27,318 nucleotides of DNA, taken from IMG/VR virus record IMGVR_UViG_3300017748_000102, positions 1-27,318 of that record. One strand, written 5' to 3'. The notes under the pieces are model-generated. The model searched no databases. It was not told the origin of the DNA and saw nothing but the letters and a program-made list of their open reading frames with translations. A program made the translations under genes and the position numbers. Source of the DNA: a virus. Positions 7,693 to 17,900 of the stretch are shown piece by piece. The stretch's first letter is position 1, and each line of letters starts with the position of its first letter.

Positions 7693-8646
7693 ATGTCGAA
7701 TGCGACTATATCCGACCTTGGTAAGGTAAACAACACAGGAACTGCTGACGCTCTTTTTCTTAAGCAGTTTAGTGGTGAAGTCCTTACATCGTTTGAGCAA
7801 GCTACAGTTACCGCTGACAAGCATATGATTCGTACTATTGCTAACGGTAAATCAGCACAGTTCCCTGTTATGGGGCGTTCTAGCGCAAGCTATCACACGC
7901 CTGGTAACGAGATTACTGGTACTGCTCTAAATCACGCAGAAAAAGTTATTACTATTAATGACCTTCTTATCTCTAACCACTTCATTGCTAACATTTCTGA
8001 AGCGAAAAACCATTACGATGTTCGTAGTGTTTATTCTACTGAAATGGGTCGTGCGCTTGCTTTCCAAATGGATAAGCACGTACTTCAAACAATGGTTCAA
8101 GCTGCTGCTGCATCTGCTAACGTAGGTGATACAAGTTACGCAGCTGGCACAATTATTACTGATGCAGACTCAAATACAAATGCCGATTCATTAATTGGTT
8201 CTATCTTTGATGCTGCTGAAGCTTTAGATGATGCCTATGTACCTGCTGAAGGCCGTTTCTGCTTCTTGAAGCCTGAGCAGTATTACTTACTTGCTAATGC
8301 TACAAACGCAGTAAACTTAGACTTTAGCGGTAGTGGTTCTATTGCTGATGGTTCAGTAACACAAGTTGCTGGTATTAACCTTATCAAAACTCCACATCTA
8401 CCAACCAGTAATATAACTGGTACGGGTACTGATGCTGGTGGTGCAGGTGGCGCACAAGTTGTTAACGCTTCTAACACTACCGCTATTATTGCTCATACCT
8501 CTGCTGTAGGTACTGTGAAGCTAATGGACTTGGCTGTTGAGTCAGAATATGACATACGCAGACAAGGTACTTTAATGGTTGCTAAGTACGCAATGGGCCA
8601 CGGTGTCCTACGTCCTGAAGCTGCCGTTCAAGTCCAAACAGCTTAA
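7693..8646 (+). CDS. major capsid protein (T7 gp10-like)
   Basis: A 317-aa coat protein with the HK97-like fold typical of T7 gp10 (345 aa). The N-terminal arm contains ALFLKQFSGEVLTSFEQ (residues ~20-36). It is followed by IRTIANGKSAQFPVMG, the E-loop region with TPGNEI, and the long spine helix MGRALAFQMDKHVLQ. The end YAMGHGVLRPEAAVQVQ is characteristic of podophage capsids. AAAGGA lies about ten bases before the ATG. Codon choice looks more biased toward a few C-ending codons than in neighbouring genes (many AAC, TAC, CGT), as expected for the most abundant protein. It has its own terminator downstream. Confidence 0.97.
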   Translation: MSNATISDLGKVNNTGTADALFLKQFSGEVLTSFEQATVTADKHMIRTIANGKSAQFPVMGRSSASYHTPGNEITGTALNHAEKVITINDLLISNHFIANISEAKNHYDVRSVYSTEMGRALAFQMDKHVLQTMVQAAAASANVGDTSYAAGTIITDADSNTNADSLIGSIFDAAEALDDAYVPAEGRFCFLKPEQYYLLANATNAVNLDFSGSGSIADGSVTQVAGINLIKTPHLPTSNITGTGTDAGGAGGAQVVNASNTTAIIAHTSAVGTVKLMDLAVESEYDIRRQGTLMVAKYAMGHGVLRPEAAVQVQTA

Positions 8647-8653
8647 ACCTCAT

Positions 8654-8688
8654 AGCGGGAGTCCTTCATTGGGCTTCCGCTTTTTTTT
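8654..8688 (+). terminator. intrinsic terminator after the capsid gene (T7 T-phi position)
   Basis: An 11-bp stem, AGCGGGAGTCC (8654-8664) with GGGCTTCCGCT (8671-8681), allowing two G-T pairs, closes a TTCATT loop and runs straight into eight T (8681-8688). This is a textbook rho-independent terminator. It would also act partially on a T7-like RNA polymerase, raising capsid mRNA over downstream tail mRNA. Confidence 0.92.
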
Positions 8689-8706
8689 ATTTAAAAAGGA
8701 ATTCTC

Positions 8707-9315
8707 GTGGCTATAATTACACCTACGTCAGAACTAGAAGCTGTAAATGTGATGTTATCAGCCATTGGCGAAGCGCCTGTATCTAGTTTAGATGACCCTT
8801 CTTTAGTTGATGCTGCATTAGCTCAGTCCATACTTGGAGAGACTTCTGTAGAGATTCAGACTAGAGGTCTTCACTCAAACACAGAAATAAATTACCCACT
8901 TGTGCCTACAGTTGATGGTGAAATTTTAGTGCCTTCCAACTGCGCTAGAATAGACACAACAGATTTATCTAGGGATATTGATGTTACACAGCGGGGTAAC
9001 AAGTTATATGACCGTGGAGAAAGAAGTTACACATCTTTTACAGAAAAAATATTTGTAGATATGGTTTTATTGTTTAGTTTTGAAGAATTACCACAGCACG
9101 TAAAACGATATATTACTGTTAAAGCTGCAAGACGTTTTCAAGCTCGTCTTGTAGGTTCAGACCTTTTAGCTTCTTTTACTGCTTTAGACGAGCAAGAAGC
9201 ACTAATAGAATTTGAAAGAGGCGAAGCTATAAATGAAGATAGCAATATTCTTACTGATAGCTTTGACACTTTTAAAATTATTTCCAGAGGTTCATCTCGA
9301 AGAACAATAAGGTAA
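8707..9315 (+). CDS. tail tubular protein A (gatekeeper/adaptor, T7 gp11-like)
   Basis: A 202-aa adaptor that joins the portal to the nozzle and provides fibre attachment sites. The N-terminus (TPTSELEAVNVMLSAIGEAPVSSLDD, residues ~6-31) is the family signature. It is followed by ETSVEIQTRGLHSNTE and the Y-conserved R-RFQARLVGSD helix near residues 140-155. T7 gp11 is 196 aa. The start is GTG at 8707, with AAGGA six bases upstream; no ATG exists nearby that would keep the signature. It is the first gene after the terminator at 8654. Confidence 0.95.
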   Translation: MAIITPTSELEAVNVMLSAIGEAPVSSLDDPSLVDAALAQSILGETSVEIQTRGLHSNTEINYPLVPTVDGEILVPSNCARIDTTDLSRDIDVTQRGNKLYDRGERSYTSFTEKIFVDMVLLFSFEELPQHVKRYITVKAARRFQARLVGSDLLASFTALDEQEALIEFERGEAINEDSNILTDSFDTFKIISRGSSRRTIR

Positions 9316-9321
9316 TGAGTT

Positions 9322-11586
9322 ATGCCACTTGTAAGCGCCAGTATCCCCAACTTATTAAATGGGGTTAGTCAGCAGCCTTCATCGTTAAGGCAAATCACGC
9401 AGGGAGAAACTCAAACTAATGCGTTATCGTCAGTGATTGACGGGCTAATAAAAAGACCCCCAACAGAACACGTTGCAAAATTAATTAGCAGTTTTGGAGC
9501 AGGAACTACCGAAGCAGCCGTTCACTTAATAGACCGTGGTGAAAACAATAAACATATTGTAGTTATCACAGCAAGCGCAAGCGCGTCAAATTTATCAGTA
9601 TTTGATATAAACGGTACTTTAATAAGTAATAGCACTAATGATGCTTATTTATATTGCACTGAACCATCTAAAGAATTAAAGTTTTTAACTGTTGCTGATT
9701 TTACTTTTATTGTTAACACAACAAAGACTACAGCAATGAATGCTGCCACAGTAGCAGGCTCTTTAATAACTAGCGAAAAATATCAAGGGTTTGAAGATTT
9801 ACCTGTAGAAACTTCTACACACCATGTCGGTGACGGTACTACTACAAGATTTCCTGTAAGTTTTCGTTTTCACGACTCCGCTGATTTAACAGTAAAGAAA
9901 AGCGGTTTGACAATGACTTTAGATAGTGGATACTTTTTAGAGGACGATAATAAAACGATTAGATTTGCTGTTGCTCCTTTAAATAATGCCGCTGTAGTGT
10001 TTTCTTTAGACCCTACTGTAGGTGATATTTTTGAAGTTATAGGTGATTCTAATAATGCGTTTGATAGTTATTACGTTAAGTCAGTAGCTAAAAGTGCTTA
10101 CGAAGAGACAGCAAAGCCAGGCATAACTTATCAATTAAATGCTAGTACAATGCCACATACTTTAGTTCCAAACGCTTCTTCAAGCCCCACGGCTTTTACA
10201 TTAAGTGCAAGTACGTGGATAGAAAGAGAAGTAGGGGATTTAACTTCTGCTGCTAATCCGTCTTTTATTGGAAAAAGCATAAGTAATTTGTTTTTCTATA
10301 AAAATCGTTTAGGTTTCTTAAGCGAAGAGAATGTCATCTTTAGTGGTGCTGGAGATTATTTTAGATTCTTTCCTAAAACAGTAACTACCGTATTGGATGA
10401 TGGGCCTATTGACGTAACAGCAACGCATACTAAAACTTCTCTTTTAAATCATGCAATACCCTTTAATGAATCGCTTACTTTGTTTTCTAATCAATCACAA
10501 TTCAAAATAGAAAACTCTGGTAACTTAACGCCAAAAACAATTTCAATAATACCTAGCACTGAGTTTGAAAATGACTCTAATGTTGCTCCTGTAGGCGCAG
10601 GTAACTTTTTATACTTTGCATCTAAAAAAGGTGATTTCTCTAGTTTACGAGAATATTATATTGAAGCAGATACAATTATGTCGGATGCGTTAGAAGTAAC
10701 AGCGCATGTTCCTAAATATGTGCCTACTAACTTAATTAAATTAGCTACTTCTAGTAACGAAGATATTTTAGTAGCACTTTCTTCTAATGCAAGAAATAAA
10801 CTTTATGTTTACAAATGGTTTACTGACGGTGCTAAAAAACTCCAGTCTAGTTGGTCTACATGGGAATTTACTAGCGATACGTTTATATTTGATGTTGATA
10901 TTGTTGAAAACACAGTCTACTTAGTTTTAAAACGTGACAGTGAATTGTTTTTAGAAAAAATGGATTTGCAATACTTAGATGATACTGGTTTAGATTTTTG
11001 TGTAAGAGCTGACCGTAAAACATCTTTAACAGGAAGTTACAATGCTGGAACTAACATAACAACATGGACACTGCCTTATGCTTATACGGGCGCTGTAAAT
11101 GTTGTCAAATCAGGTTCATGGACTGCACGCAAAGGTGCAAACATAACTAGCACTAGGCCCACTACTACCACAGTAGCTGCAACAGGTGACTTTAGTTCAC
11201 AAGCAGTTCTTATTGGAGTGCCTTATATAATGACTTACGAGTTTTCTACTCAGCATGTCAAAGAAAAAGGCAGCACACAATCTATACTATCTGGTAGGTT
11301 GCAATTAAGGACCATGCGTATTAACTATGAAAATACTGGTTATTTTAGGGTTGATGTTACTCCAGAAGCCAGAACTACTTATAATTACGAATTTACAGGT
11401 GTAGTATTAAACCAAGCAGGTTCTACTATAGGTGATGTTATCCTAGACGATGGTACTTTTAGATTTCCTATTCAATCTAGGAATGACCGAGTATCCATCA
11501 AAATAGTTTCTGACAGTTACTTACCTTGCGCTATTCAAAATGCAGAATGGGAAGGTTTCTACATGATAAGGTCCAAAAGGATATAA
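9322..11586 (+). CDS. tail tubular protein B (nozzle, T7 gp12-like)
   Basis: A 754-aa nozzle protein (T7 gp12 is 794 aa). The start SIPNLLNGVSQQPSSLRQITQGETQ (residues ~7-31) is the universal gp12 opening. Central SNLFFYKNRLGFLSEENVIFSGAGDYFRFFP near 310-340 is also typical, and the C-terminus has the LQLRTMRINYENTGYF beta segments. Residues ~168-231 carry a GDGTTTRF ... DSADLTVK block. That block resembles the N-terminal anchor domain of the tail fibre encoded at 18523, which suggests a duplicated domain. The stop overlaps the next start by one base (TAATG). Confidence 0.96.
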   Translation: MPLVSASIPNLLNGVSQQPSSLRQITQGETQTNALSSVIDGLIKRPPTEHVAKLISSFGAGTTEAAVHLIDRGENNKHIVVITASASASNLSVFDINGTLISNSTNDAYLYCTEPSKELKFLTVADFTFIVNTTKTTAMNAATVAGSLITSEKYQGFEDLPVETSTHHVGDGTTTRFPVSFRFHDSADLTVKKSGLTMTLDSGYFLEDDNKTIRFAVAPLNNAAVVFSLDPTVGDIFEVIGDSNNAFDSYYVKSVAKSAYEETAKPGITYQLNASTMPHTLVPNASSSPTAFTLSASTWIEREVGDLTSAANPSFIGKSISNLFFYKNRLGFLSEENVIFSGAGDYFRFFPKTVTTVLDDGPIDVTATHTKTSLLNHAIPFNESLTLFSNQSQFKIENSGNLTPKTISIIPSTEFENDSNVAPVGAGNFLYFASKKGDFSSLREYYIEADTIMSDALEVTAHVPKYVPTNLIKLATSSNEDILVALSSNARNKLYVYKWFTDGAKKLQSSWSTWEFTSDTFIFDVDIVENTVYLVLKRDSELFLEKMDLQYLDDTGLDFCVRADRKTSLTGSYNAGTNITTWTLPYAYTGAVNVVKSGSWTARKGANITSTRPTTTTVAATGDFSSQAVLIGVPYIMTYEFSTQHVKEKGSTQSILSGRLQLRTMRINYENTGYFRVDVTPEARTTYNYEFTGVVLNQAGSTIGDVILDDGTFRFPIQSRNDRVSIKIVSDSYLPCAIQNAEWEGFYMIRSKRI

Positions 11587-12047
11587 TGTTAAAATTAATT
11601 AAAGCTGTTGAGCGTGATGCTATTAATTTAGCACCTCGTTTAAGAGCTATTGATGTACTAGAAGTAAAGGCTGTTGGAAGTACTCCTAAAAAAAGTTTAC
11701 TAAAAAGCTTTAGTCTACCTAACACAAAAGTGTTTTCAGGAATAGACCTTAAAACAAATGAAGTGGTGTTAATGTATGGTGTGTGTGACTCTATAGATGA
11801 CCCTAACACAGGTGTTATATGGATGTTAGCTTCCCCTTCTATACATAAACACAAAAAAGATGTATACAAATTATCTAAACCAACTATAGATGATTTATCT
11901 AAACCTTATAAAACTGTTTACAATTTTGTTCATAAGGATAACAAAACCAGCATTAGATGGCTAGAGTGGGCAGGTTTTACAGTAGATAAGTCTAAGGTTT
12001 TTGACCAAGGCGGGGAAGATTTTTATTTATTATTTAAGGAATCATAA
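11586..12047 (+). CDS. internal virion protein A, T7 gp13-like (DUF2833 / acetyltransferase-like fold)
   Basis: A 153-aa protein read from the ATG at 11586, which overlaps the gp12 stop (TAATG). A longer frame from 11526 would intrude 60 nt into gp12 and has no family support there. The end of the protein has the gp13/DUF2833 pattern: GVIWMLASPSIHKHKKDVYKL, then YNFVHKDNKTSIRWLEWAGFTV (residues ~112-133). This is the GNAT-like N-x-x-x-I-R-W-L-x-x-x-G-F stretch. T7 gp13 (138 aa) is needed for correct internal core assembly. Acetyltransferase activity is not implied by the fold. Gene order gp12-gp13-gp14 is conserved. Confidence 0.88.
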   Translation: MLKLIKAVERDAINLAPRLRAIDVLEVKAVGSTPKKSLLKSFSLPNTKVFSGIDLKTNEVVLMYGVCDSIDDPNTGVIWMLASPSIHKHKKDVYKLSKPTIDDLSKPYKTVYNFVHKDNKTSIRWLEWAGFTVDKSKVFDQGGEDFYLLFKES

Positions 12048-12049
12048 AG

Positions 12050-12694
12050 ATGTGTTCACCCGATGCAAGAGAGAATATACAACAAAGTTTAAAAGATAAC
12101 GCAAGCTTTGGGATGGCAGGCGCTCAGTTTGGGTCATCACTACTTGCACAAAAAGGCCAGGCTGATTTACAAGAAGCTGCTAACGAAGCAGCAAAAGAAT
12201 CGGCAAAAGAAGCACAGCAAGTTAATAACAGCATTCTTTTACGCAGAAGACAGGAAGAAGCTGATGCGTTTGCTCAAACTAATTTTGATAGGCAAAGAAG
12301 AGCTATGGAACTCCAAGCTCAAGCTAATGTTTCTGCTGGTGAGGCAGGTGTATCGGGAATATCTGTAGATAGAATCACTAGAGACATCGAAAGACAGTCT
12401 GGTGAAGTAGCACAAAGAACCAGAAGGTCTTTTGAAAATAGACTAGCAGCTCTTGACGACCAACAAACTAAGTCTATTAGTGCAATGCGGGCAAGGATGG
12501 CAAATTTACCCCCTATTGTTCAGCCTAACTTATTGGCGACAGCAATGAACGCAACCGCAGGGCTTATAGAAAGTGGTGCTATTGACGACCTTATGAAAAG
12601 ACAAAGAGAATATAATTCCGAAAAATCATCAACACCATTATCGACTGGGATTAACATTTCAAAAGTAGCACTATCATCAGAAAAAAACGCTTAA
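12050..12694 (+). CDS. internal virion protein B (T7 gp14-like)
   Basis: A 214-aa component of the internal core that is ejected to help form the DNA channel across the outer membrane. It starts with MC, as T7 gp14 does, and is Ala/Gln-rich and helical. Residues ~15-30 (ASFGMAGAQFGSSLLAQ) are the mildly hydrophobic segment. The central helix (FDRQRRAMELQAQANVSAGEAGVSGISVDRITRDIERQ) matches the gp14 pattern of a long helix, a GxSG turn and an Arg-rich helix. T7 gp14 is 196 aa. The start lies three bases after the gp13-like stop. Confidence 0.9.
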   Translation: MCSPDARENIQQSLKDNASFGMAGAQFGSSLLAQKGQADLQEAANEAAKESAKEAQQVNNSILLRRRQEEADAFAQTNFDRQRRAMELQAQANVSAGEAGVSGISVDRITRDIERQSGEVAQRTRRSFENRLAALDDQQTKSISAMRARMANLPPIVQPNLLATAMNATAGLIESGAIDDLMKRQREYNSEKSSTPLSTGINISKVALSSEKNA

Positions 12695-12724
12695 TCAAAA
12701 AAAATACAAATAGGAAAAAGTATA

Positions 12725-14929
12725 ATGGCTAGAAAACCTACAGATAACTTGCAGGGCTATGGTCAAACCAGCACACCCTCTGCTACTCCTATAGACACAT
12801 TCATAGGCGCACCTAGAATACCTCAAGTTACCCCTGCTACACAGCTTGCTGATGCACTAGGAACTTTAAGTAGTTCTGTTGCTAAAGAAAAAAGCAGGAA
12901 AAAAGTAGAGCGCCAAGAGCTTGAAGCAAAAAAAGCTGAAGGATATGCAGCACGTTTTCAAGGGGAACAAGGAGAGTTTATAGACGCTGTAAGGCTAGGA
13001 AAGATTTATGCTGACCTTTCAGAGTCCTCGGTTGCAAACATTGTCCAGAACAAATACTTTAACGAATATTATTATTCTACTTTAGCAGAACTTAATGCGC
13101 TAGACGATGACATTAAAGTTGATGTAGTAGCCCTAGAAAAAATATTTGATGACAAAATTTCTACAATTAATGAAGCCACTGCAGGTATGGACTTTGTTAA
13201 TGCAGGGGCTGTTACAGGGGCTAGGAACGCTATCACCGAGATAAGAAAGAGACACGCTGAGTTCCGTGATACAAGAACCAGAGATTTACATAAAGAAAAC
13301 ACAGAAGCTAATGTTTACCGAATACTTAGTAATGCTGCAGACACGGATGAAGGGATGGTGGCTGCTGTAAAGTCATTTAGTGATTTGTATCAAAAAAACT
13401 TTAAAACCTCTCCGTTAACAAAGGAACAAGATGAACAGCTGCTAGTAGATGCTGCTATTTCCTTCCAAAAGGAAAATCCCCAATTTGATTCAACTTTTTT
13501 AATAGAAAGTATTCCAGCCTTAATGACCGACGTGACTATGAAAAAGTTGGTGGAAGCTGTCCCCATTATAGGTGAAAAAAGCTTAAAACAAAAGGAGCAA
13601 GCAAACAGACAAAGGGAGTTATCATTACAAGATTACCAGATAACTAAGTCGGCTGAATGGAGTAATCTTATGATACAAAATCCAGAAGAGGGACGTAAGA
13701 CACTTGAAAAGATTTTACACACACCACTACCAGAAGACGCTACTCTTTTAGAAAAAAGACAATATAGTTGGCAAATAACATACATTCCAAATATTTTAGA
13801 CAAAAAGTATGTATCAGGAGGTGACAGTCAAGTAGAATTTAGTCGGTTCAAAACCAGTTTTAGTACGGCTGCTTATACAGGCAATTTTGAAGGCTTTTTT
13901 CCACATACAGGCCTTACCCTTAAAGATGGACAATTACCTACTATTGATGAGATAGCTTTAGAGCTTAGAGCCAATCCATATCTTAATCAAGAAGATACAG
14001 AAAACGCAATAAATAGTATTGGCACAGTGCTTGAAAGGTATTCCAATTACAATGAAGGCTCATTAAAAGATTATGCAATTAATCGATTTAAAGGCACACT
14101 TTCAAATGATGAGAAAAGTTTATTAAAATCCCGAGGAATACTAAATCCTCTAGAGGAAGTTGCAGAGGCTTATGCAAGCTCTTTTAAATTTTATCTTGAT
14201 GAATTTGTAGAAGACTCTGGCAATATGCCTTTACTTCAGGAATTTGACCGTGCTGATGGCATCAGAACAAAAGCTTTAAATGAAGCTACATCAACTATGG
14301 AACAAATAAAACAGTTAGCTGTGGCCGCGGATGACGTTCAAACCATTGAACAATTAATCGATGATATTCAACTGCAAGTAGGCGACACCGTAGAATCAAC
14401 AGATGCAGATGGAAACATAGCTACTTTTAGATACAACGGTGGCGGTGAGGGTGATAACAACAATTATACGCTAATATCTAGCGATAGTGATACTGATACA
14501 GGTTCACTTGAAGAAGAAGAAACGGATGTTGACCCTAAATATGCAGTTACCAAACCAGCAGAACAAAATGCTCAAAGGTTTGTTAGCGGTGTGCAAGGTG
14601 CAAATAGGGCGCGAATTCTAGAACGACAAGAAGAGGCAATAGAAAAAATATTTGATGAAGAAACAGCTACCTTAAATTTAGGCGATGATATGCTTTCTAC
14701 TTTAAATAGTTTAGTAAAAAGACGCTATGAAAGGCGAGCTAGGCTGCCAAGAAAAAATAAAGGTCCTAAAATAACTGAAGATACAATTATAGATTTAGTT
14801 CTTGACGCGCTAGAAATCGCAGGGCTTGAAAACTTTAGCTACGGTGGCGCTGACACAGCAGATACAGCAGGTGAGATTGCTGTTAAGAAACTTGTTGATT
14901 CCTTAATGCAACAGTATGGGACAGATTAA
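12725..14929 (+). CDS. internal virion protein C (T7 gp15-like)
   Basis: A 734-aa, largely helical, charged protein in the gp15 position (T7 gp15 is 747 aa). The N-terminus is a Pro/Thr-rich tail (TPSATPIDTFIGAPRIPQVTP). After it come helical repeats with a Lys/Glu/Gln-rich coiled-coil at ~60-80 and ESSVANIVQNKYFNEYYYS near ~100-118. In T7 this protein forms the periplasmic part of the ejection tube with gp16 and binds DNA. Direct sequence similarity is weak by eye, so the call rests on size, helical character and conserved order gp14-gp15-gp16. Residues ~590-605 are an acidic Asp/Glu-rich linker. Confidence 0.85.
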   Translation: MARKPTDNLQGYGQTSTPSATPIDTFIGAPRIPQVTPATQLADALGTLSSSVAKEKSRKKVERQELEAKKAEGYAARFQGEQGEFIDAVRLGKIYADLSESSVANIVQNKYFNEYYYSTLAELNALDDDIKVDVVALEKIFDDKISTINEATAGMDFVNAGAVTGARNAITEIRKRHAEFRDTRTRDLHKENTEANVYRILSNAADTDEGMVAAVKSFSDLYQKNFKTSPLTKEQDEQLLVDAAISFQKENPQFDSTFLIESIPALMTDVTMKKLVEAVPIIGEKSLKQKEQANRQRELSLQDYQITKSAEWSNLMIQNPEEGRKTLEKILHTPLPEDATLLEKRQYSWQITYIPNILDKKYVSGGDSQVEFSRFKTSFSTAAYTGNFEGFFPHTGLTLKDGQLPTIDEIALELRANPYLNQEDTENAINSIGTVLERYSNYNEGSLKDYAINRFKGTLSNDEKSLLKSRGILNPLEEVAEAYASSFKFYLDEFVEDSGNMPLLQEFDRADGIRTKALNEATSTMEQIKQLAVAADDVQTIEQLIDDIQLQVGDTVESTDADGNIATFRYNGGGEGDNNNYTLISSDSDTDTGSLEEEETDVDPKYAVTKPAEQNAQRFVSGVQGANRARILERQEEAIEKIFDEETATLNLGDDMLSTLNSLVKRRYERRARLPRKNKGPKITEDTIIDLVLDALEIAGLENFSYGGADTADTAGEIAVKKLVDSLMQQYGTD

Positions 14930-14932
14930 GTT

Positions 14933-17900
14933 ATGGGTACTATTAGTGATGGCATAATAAGAAGAAGGCGCTCTCAAAATAGAGGGAGTATTGCACAGGG
15001 GATAATAAGAAGACGGGGTCTACCTCAAAATACATCTTTTAATGCTGTTTTCCAAGATTCTGATGAAACACTATATGACTCAGATTTAAGAAATGATGTT
15101 AATTTTCAAAAAGCATCAGAAGTTATTTACAACATGAATAAAAGTGTAGATGCTGAGCGTTTAGAATCACCAGAAGATTACGCTAAGTATGGTATCGAGA
15201 CAATGGGTTGGTTTAACTGGAATCTTGGTAAAATGACTTTAGATGCTAACCGTATCTCTGGTGCTACTGAGGAACAGAAAAAAGCTTTTCTTTACATGAT
15301 GGAAGCTTATGACGAATTAGGCTTATCTTGGAATGGGACTAAGCGCCTTTTCAAAGGTATTTTATTAGACCCTACTACTTATGTTGGTTTAACTACATTT
15401 GGAATTGGACTAGCAGGTAAGGAGGCTACTAAACAAGTAGGAAAAGAAAGTTTTAAAGAATTGTTAAAAACATCTACAAGAGCAGGCGTTATTGCGTCAG
15501 TAGAATCTGGTGTATACACCTCAGTAGATGATATTAACAGGCAAGTGGTAGAAACCTCTGTGTCTGGAGAGGGAATAAACTTAGGTAGGGTTGCTAAATC
15601 AGCAGCAATAGGAGCAACTGTAGGGTTTGGTTTAGGAACTGGTATTGCCGCAGCATATAAAAAAGTAACAAATATTAGAAATAAAAATACTAAAGAAATA
15701 GCTAAAGAAGTTAATGAGCAAGAAATTGCTGATAAATTACCAACCATTGATGAAGGAAGACCAAAACAAACTGCACAAGAAACTCCTATAGATTTAATTA
15801 GAAGGGATTTTGATAGTGTAATACAGGCTATTAAGCGTACAGTCCCAACAGGTAAGACTGCATCTTTACGGCCTGACGGAACACAAGATTTAGATGACCT
15901 TGTACAATCTGTACAGCCAGTAAAAAAATTACTTATTAGAGCTGCTGGTGCTGTAGATGGTGTACGTACAAGAAACCCAGAAGACCTTGCTACTTATTTT
16001 GAGCAAATTGCAAAAACTGATGGTGAAGCGCAGTATCTTGAAGTAGCTACTACCCAAGCTGTTTCTGCATTAAAAGTTAAAGTTTATAACTTAAGACTTA
16101 AACAAAAACAACTAAACGGTGATGAAGCTGACGATATTGGTAAACAGATTGACACTATAGAATCTGTGATTGCACCTTTAGATGAAGTTGATAAAGCAAT
16201 GTCCACAGTTACAGGGAGGCGTTTACGCTCAAGACAAGCAAGCCTTAACACAGGAAAACTACGCGGAGAAACCATAACAGGTCTTGAGGCTAAGGGGATG
16301 ACTCGCGTAGAAGCTGAACGCCATTGGGAAGCTATTATAGAAGAGAAACTTATGAAAAAAGAGTTTCGTAATTTGTCTCTTGATTTTGATAACAAAATAG
16401 AAGAAGCAAGAAAAAGTGGAGACATTGAAAGCTTTTTAAAATTAAAACATGAAAAGAAAATAAAAGTAGATGAATTAAAAGAACAGACTTTAAAAGAAGA
16501 AGGCTCTTCTATTTATAGAGCAATTAATAAACCTGTAAAACTTTTAAATGAAGTTATGATTAGTTTTGTGTTTTCACCTGCTACTATAATTGTAAACCTT
16601 GTACCCTCCCTTGTTAAAACTTTATACAAACCTTTACTTAACAATTTAGTTCAAGAAGGTTTATCAGCTACATCAAGAAAAAAAATAGCAGCAGAATATT
16701 CCTCAATGACATCTATGATTCCTAGCGCAGCTAAGATGGCTAAAGCTGCATGGCGTTACGAAAAGTCTATACTTACAGGCGACTCTGCTAGGTTCTTAGA
16801 AGATTATACTGTCATTCCTAAAAAATTCGGTGGTGGAGTGTTACGTTTTTTCCCTAGAGCTTTGCTTGCTACCGATGCGTTTTTTGAAAGCATCCATTAT
16901 AGAGCTTACACAGTAGGTAACGCTACTGGTAAAGCTATGGAAGACGGTGTAGCTAAAGGTTTAAAAGGTAAGAAACTTGATGCTTTTGTTAAAAATGAAA
17001 CTCAAAAATCTTTAGATAAAGCTTATGCCCCTGAAGAAAACGCTATTGAAATTTTAATGCAAGAGGGCATCTCAAGAGGAAAAAGCGGTAAAGAACTAGA
17101 AGATTTTATAAACCAGGAATTATTAAACAACACAGATGTTTTTACAAAAGCCACAGACCAAGACGGGCGTGACTATGTGCAAGACATTTTATTTAAAAGG
17201 GACTTTTCAGGAAAAAGCACTATTTCTGAATTAGCCAAGGGCTATGAGGGCTTTGTAAACAGAAACCCCGTTATGCGTATTATGGGTCAACTTTTCTTCC
17301 GTACACCTGTGCGGGTCTTTGAAGAAGGCATTAGATTAACTCCAGGTGTTAATTTAATTAGCCCGAGTTTTATAAAAGATTTGAGAGGCATTAATGGTCC
17401 TATTCGACAAGCTAGAGCGAATGGAGAGGCTTTACTGTCGTATTCAATAGGTGGCTCAATACTATCTATGTATGCTACTGGTAATGTCACAGGTGCAATG
17501 GGACAAGATTATAAACAAACTAGACAAGGCGTAAACGCAGGTGGGCAAGAACCTTACACAATTAAATTTAGTGATGGGAGTACTTTTAATTACCGTAACT
17601 TTGACCCTTTTTCTACTCCAATAAAAATTATTGTTAATGCTTTGGAGCGTGCAGAAACATTAGCATACAGGGCAGAACAAGGAGAAGCTTTAGATAAGAC
17701 TGCAATGGATAAAGTACAAGCTAGTGTGTCTATAGCTATCGGCTCAATAGCTCAATCAATAAGAGATGCTAACTTAGCTTCTGGTGTAGATGCTGTAGCT
17801 GATTTTTGGGCTGACTTACAAGATGAAGAAGGCTCTGACCAGTTAATAAAATTTGTAGGAAAAAAGGTGCAATTATTTTTACCTAACACCTATTATAAAT

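Noticed and set aside
10547-10563. TAATACCTAGCACTGAG, T7-promoter-like word inside the nozzle gene
   Set aside because: It has TAATAC but not the CCACCATATAA core shared by the two non-coding copies, and lies within a coding region with no gene boundary near.
11526-11585. Extended 173-aa start for the gp13-like gene
   Set aside because: The extra 20 residues lie inside the gp12 end; the ATG at 11586 is coupled to the gp12 stop and gives the usual family length.
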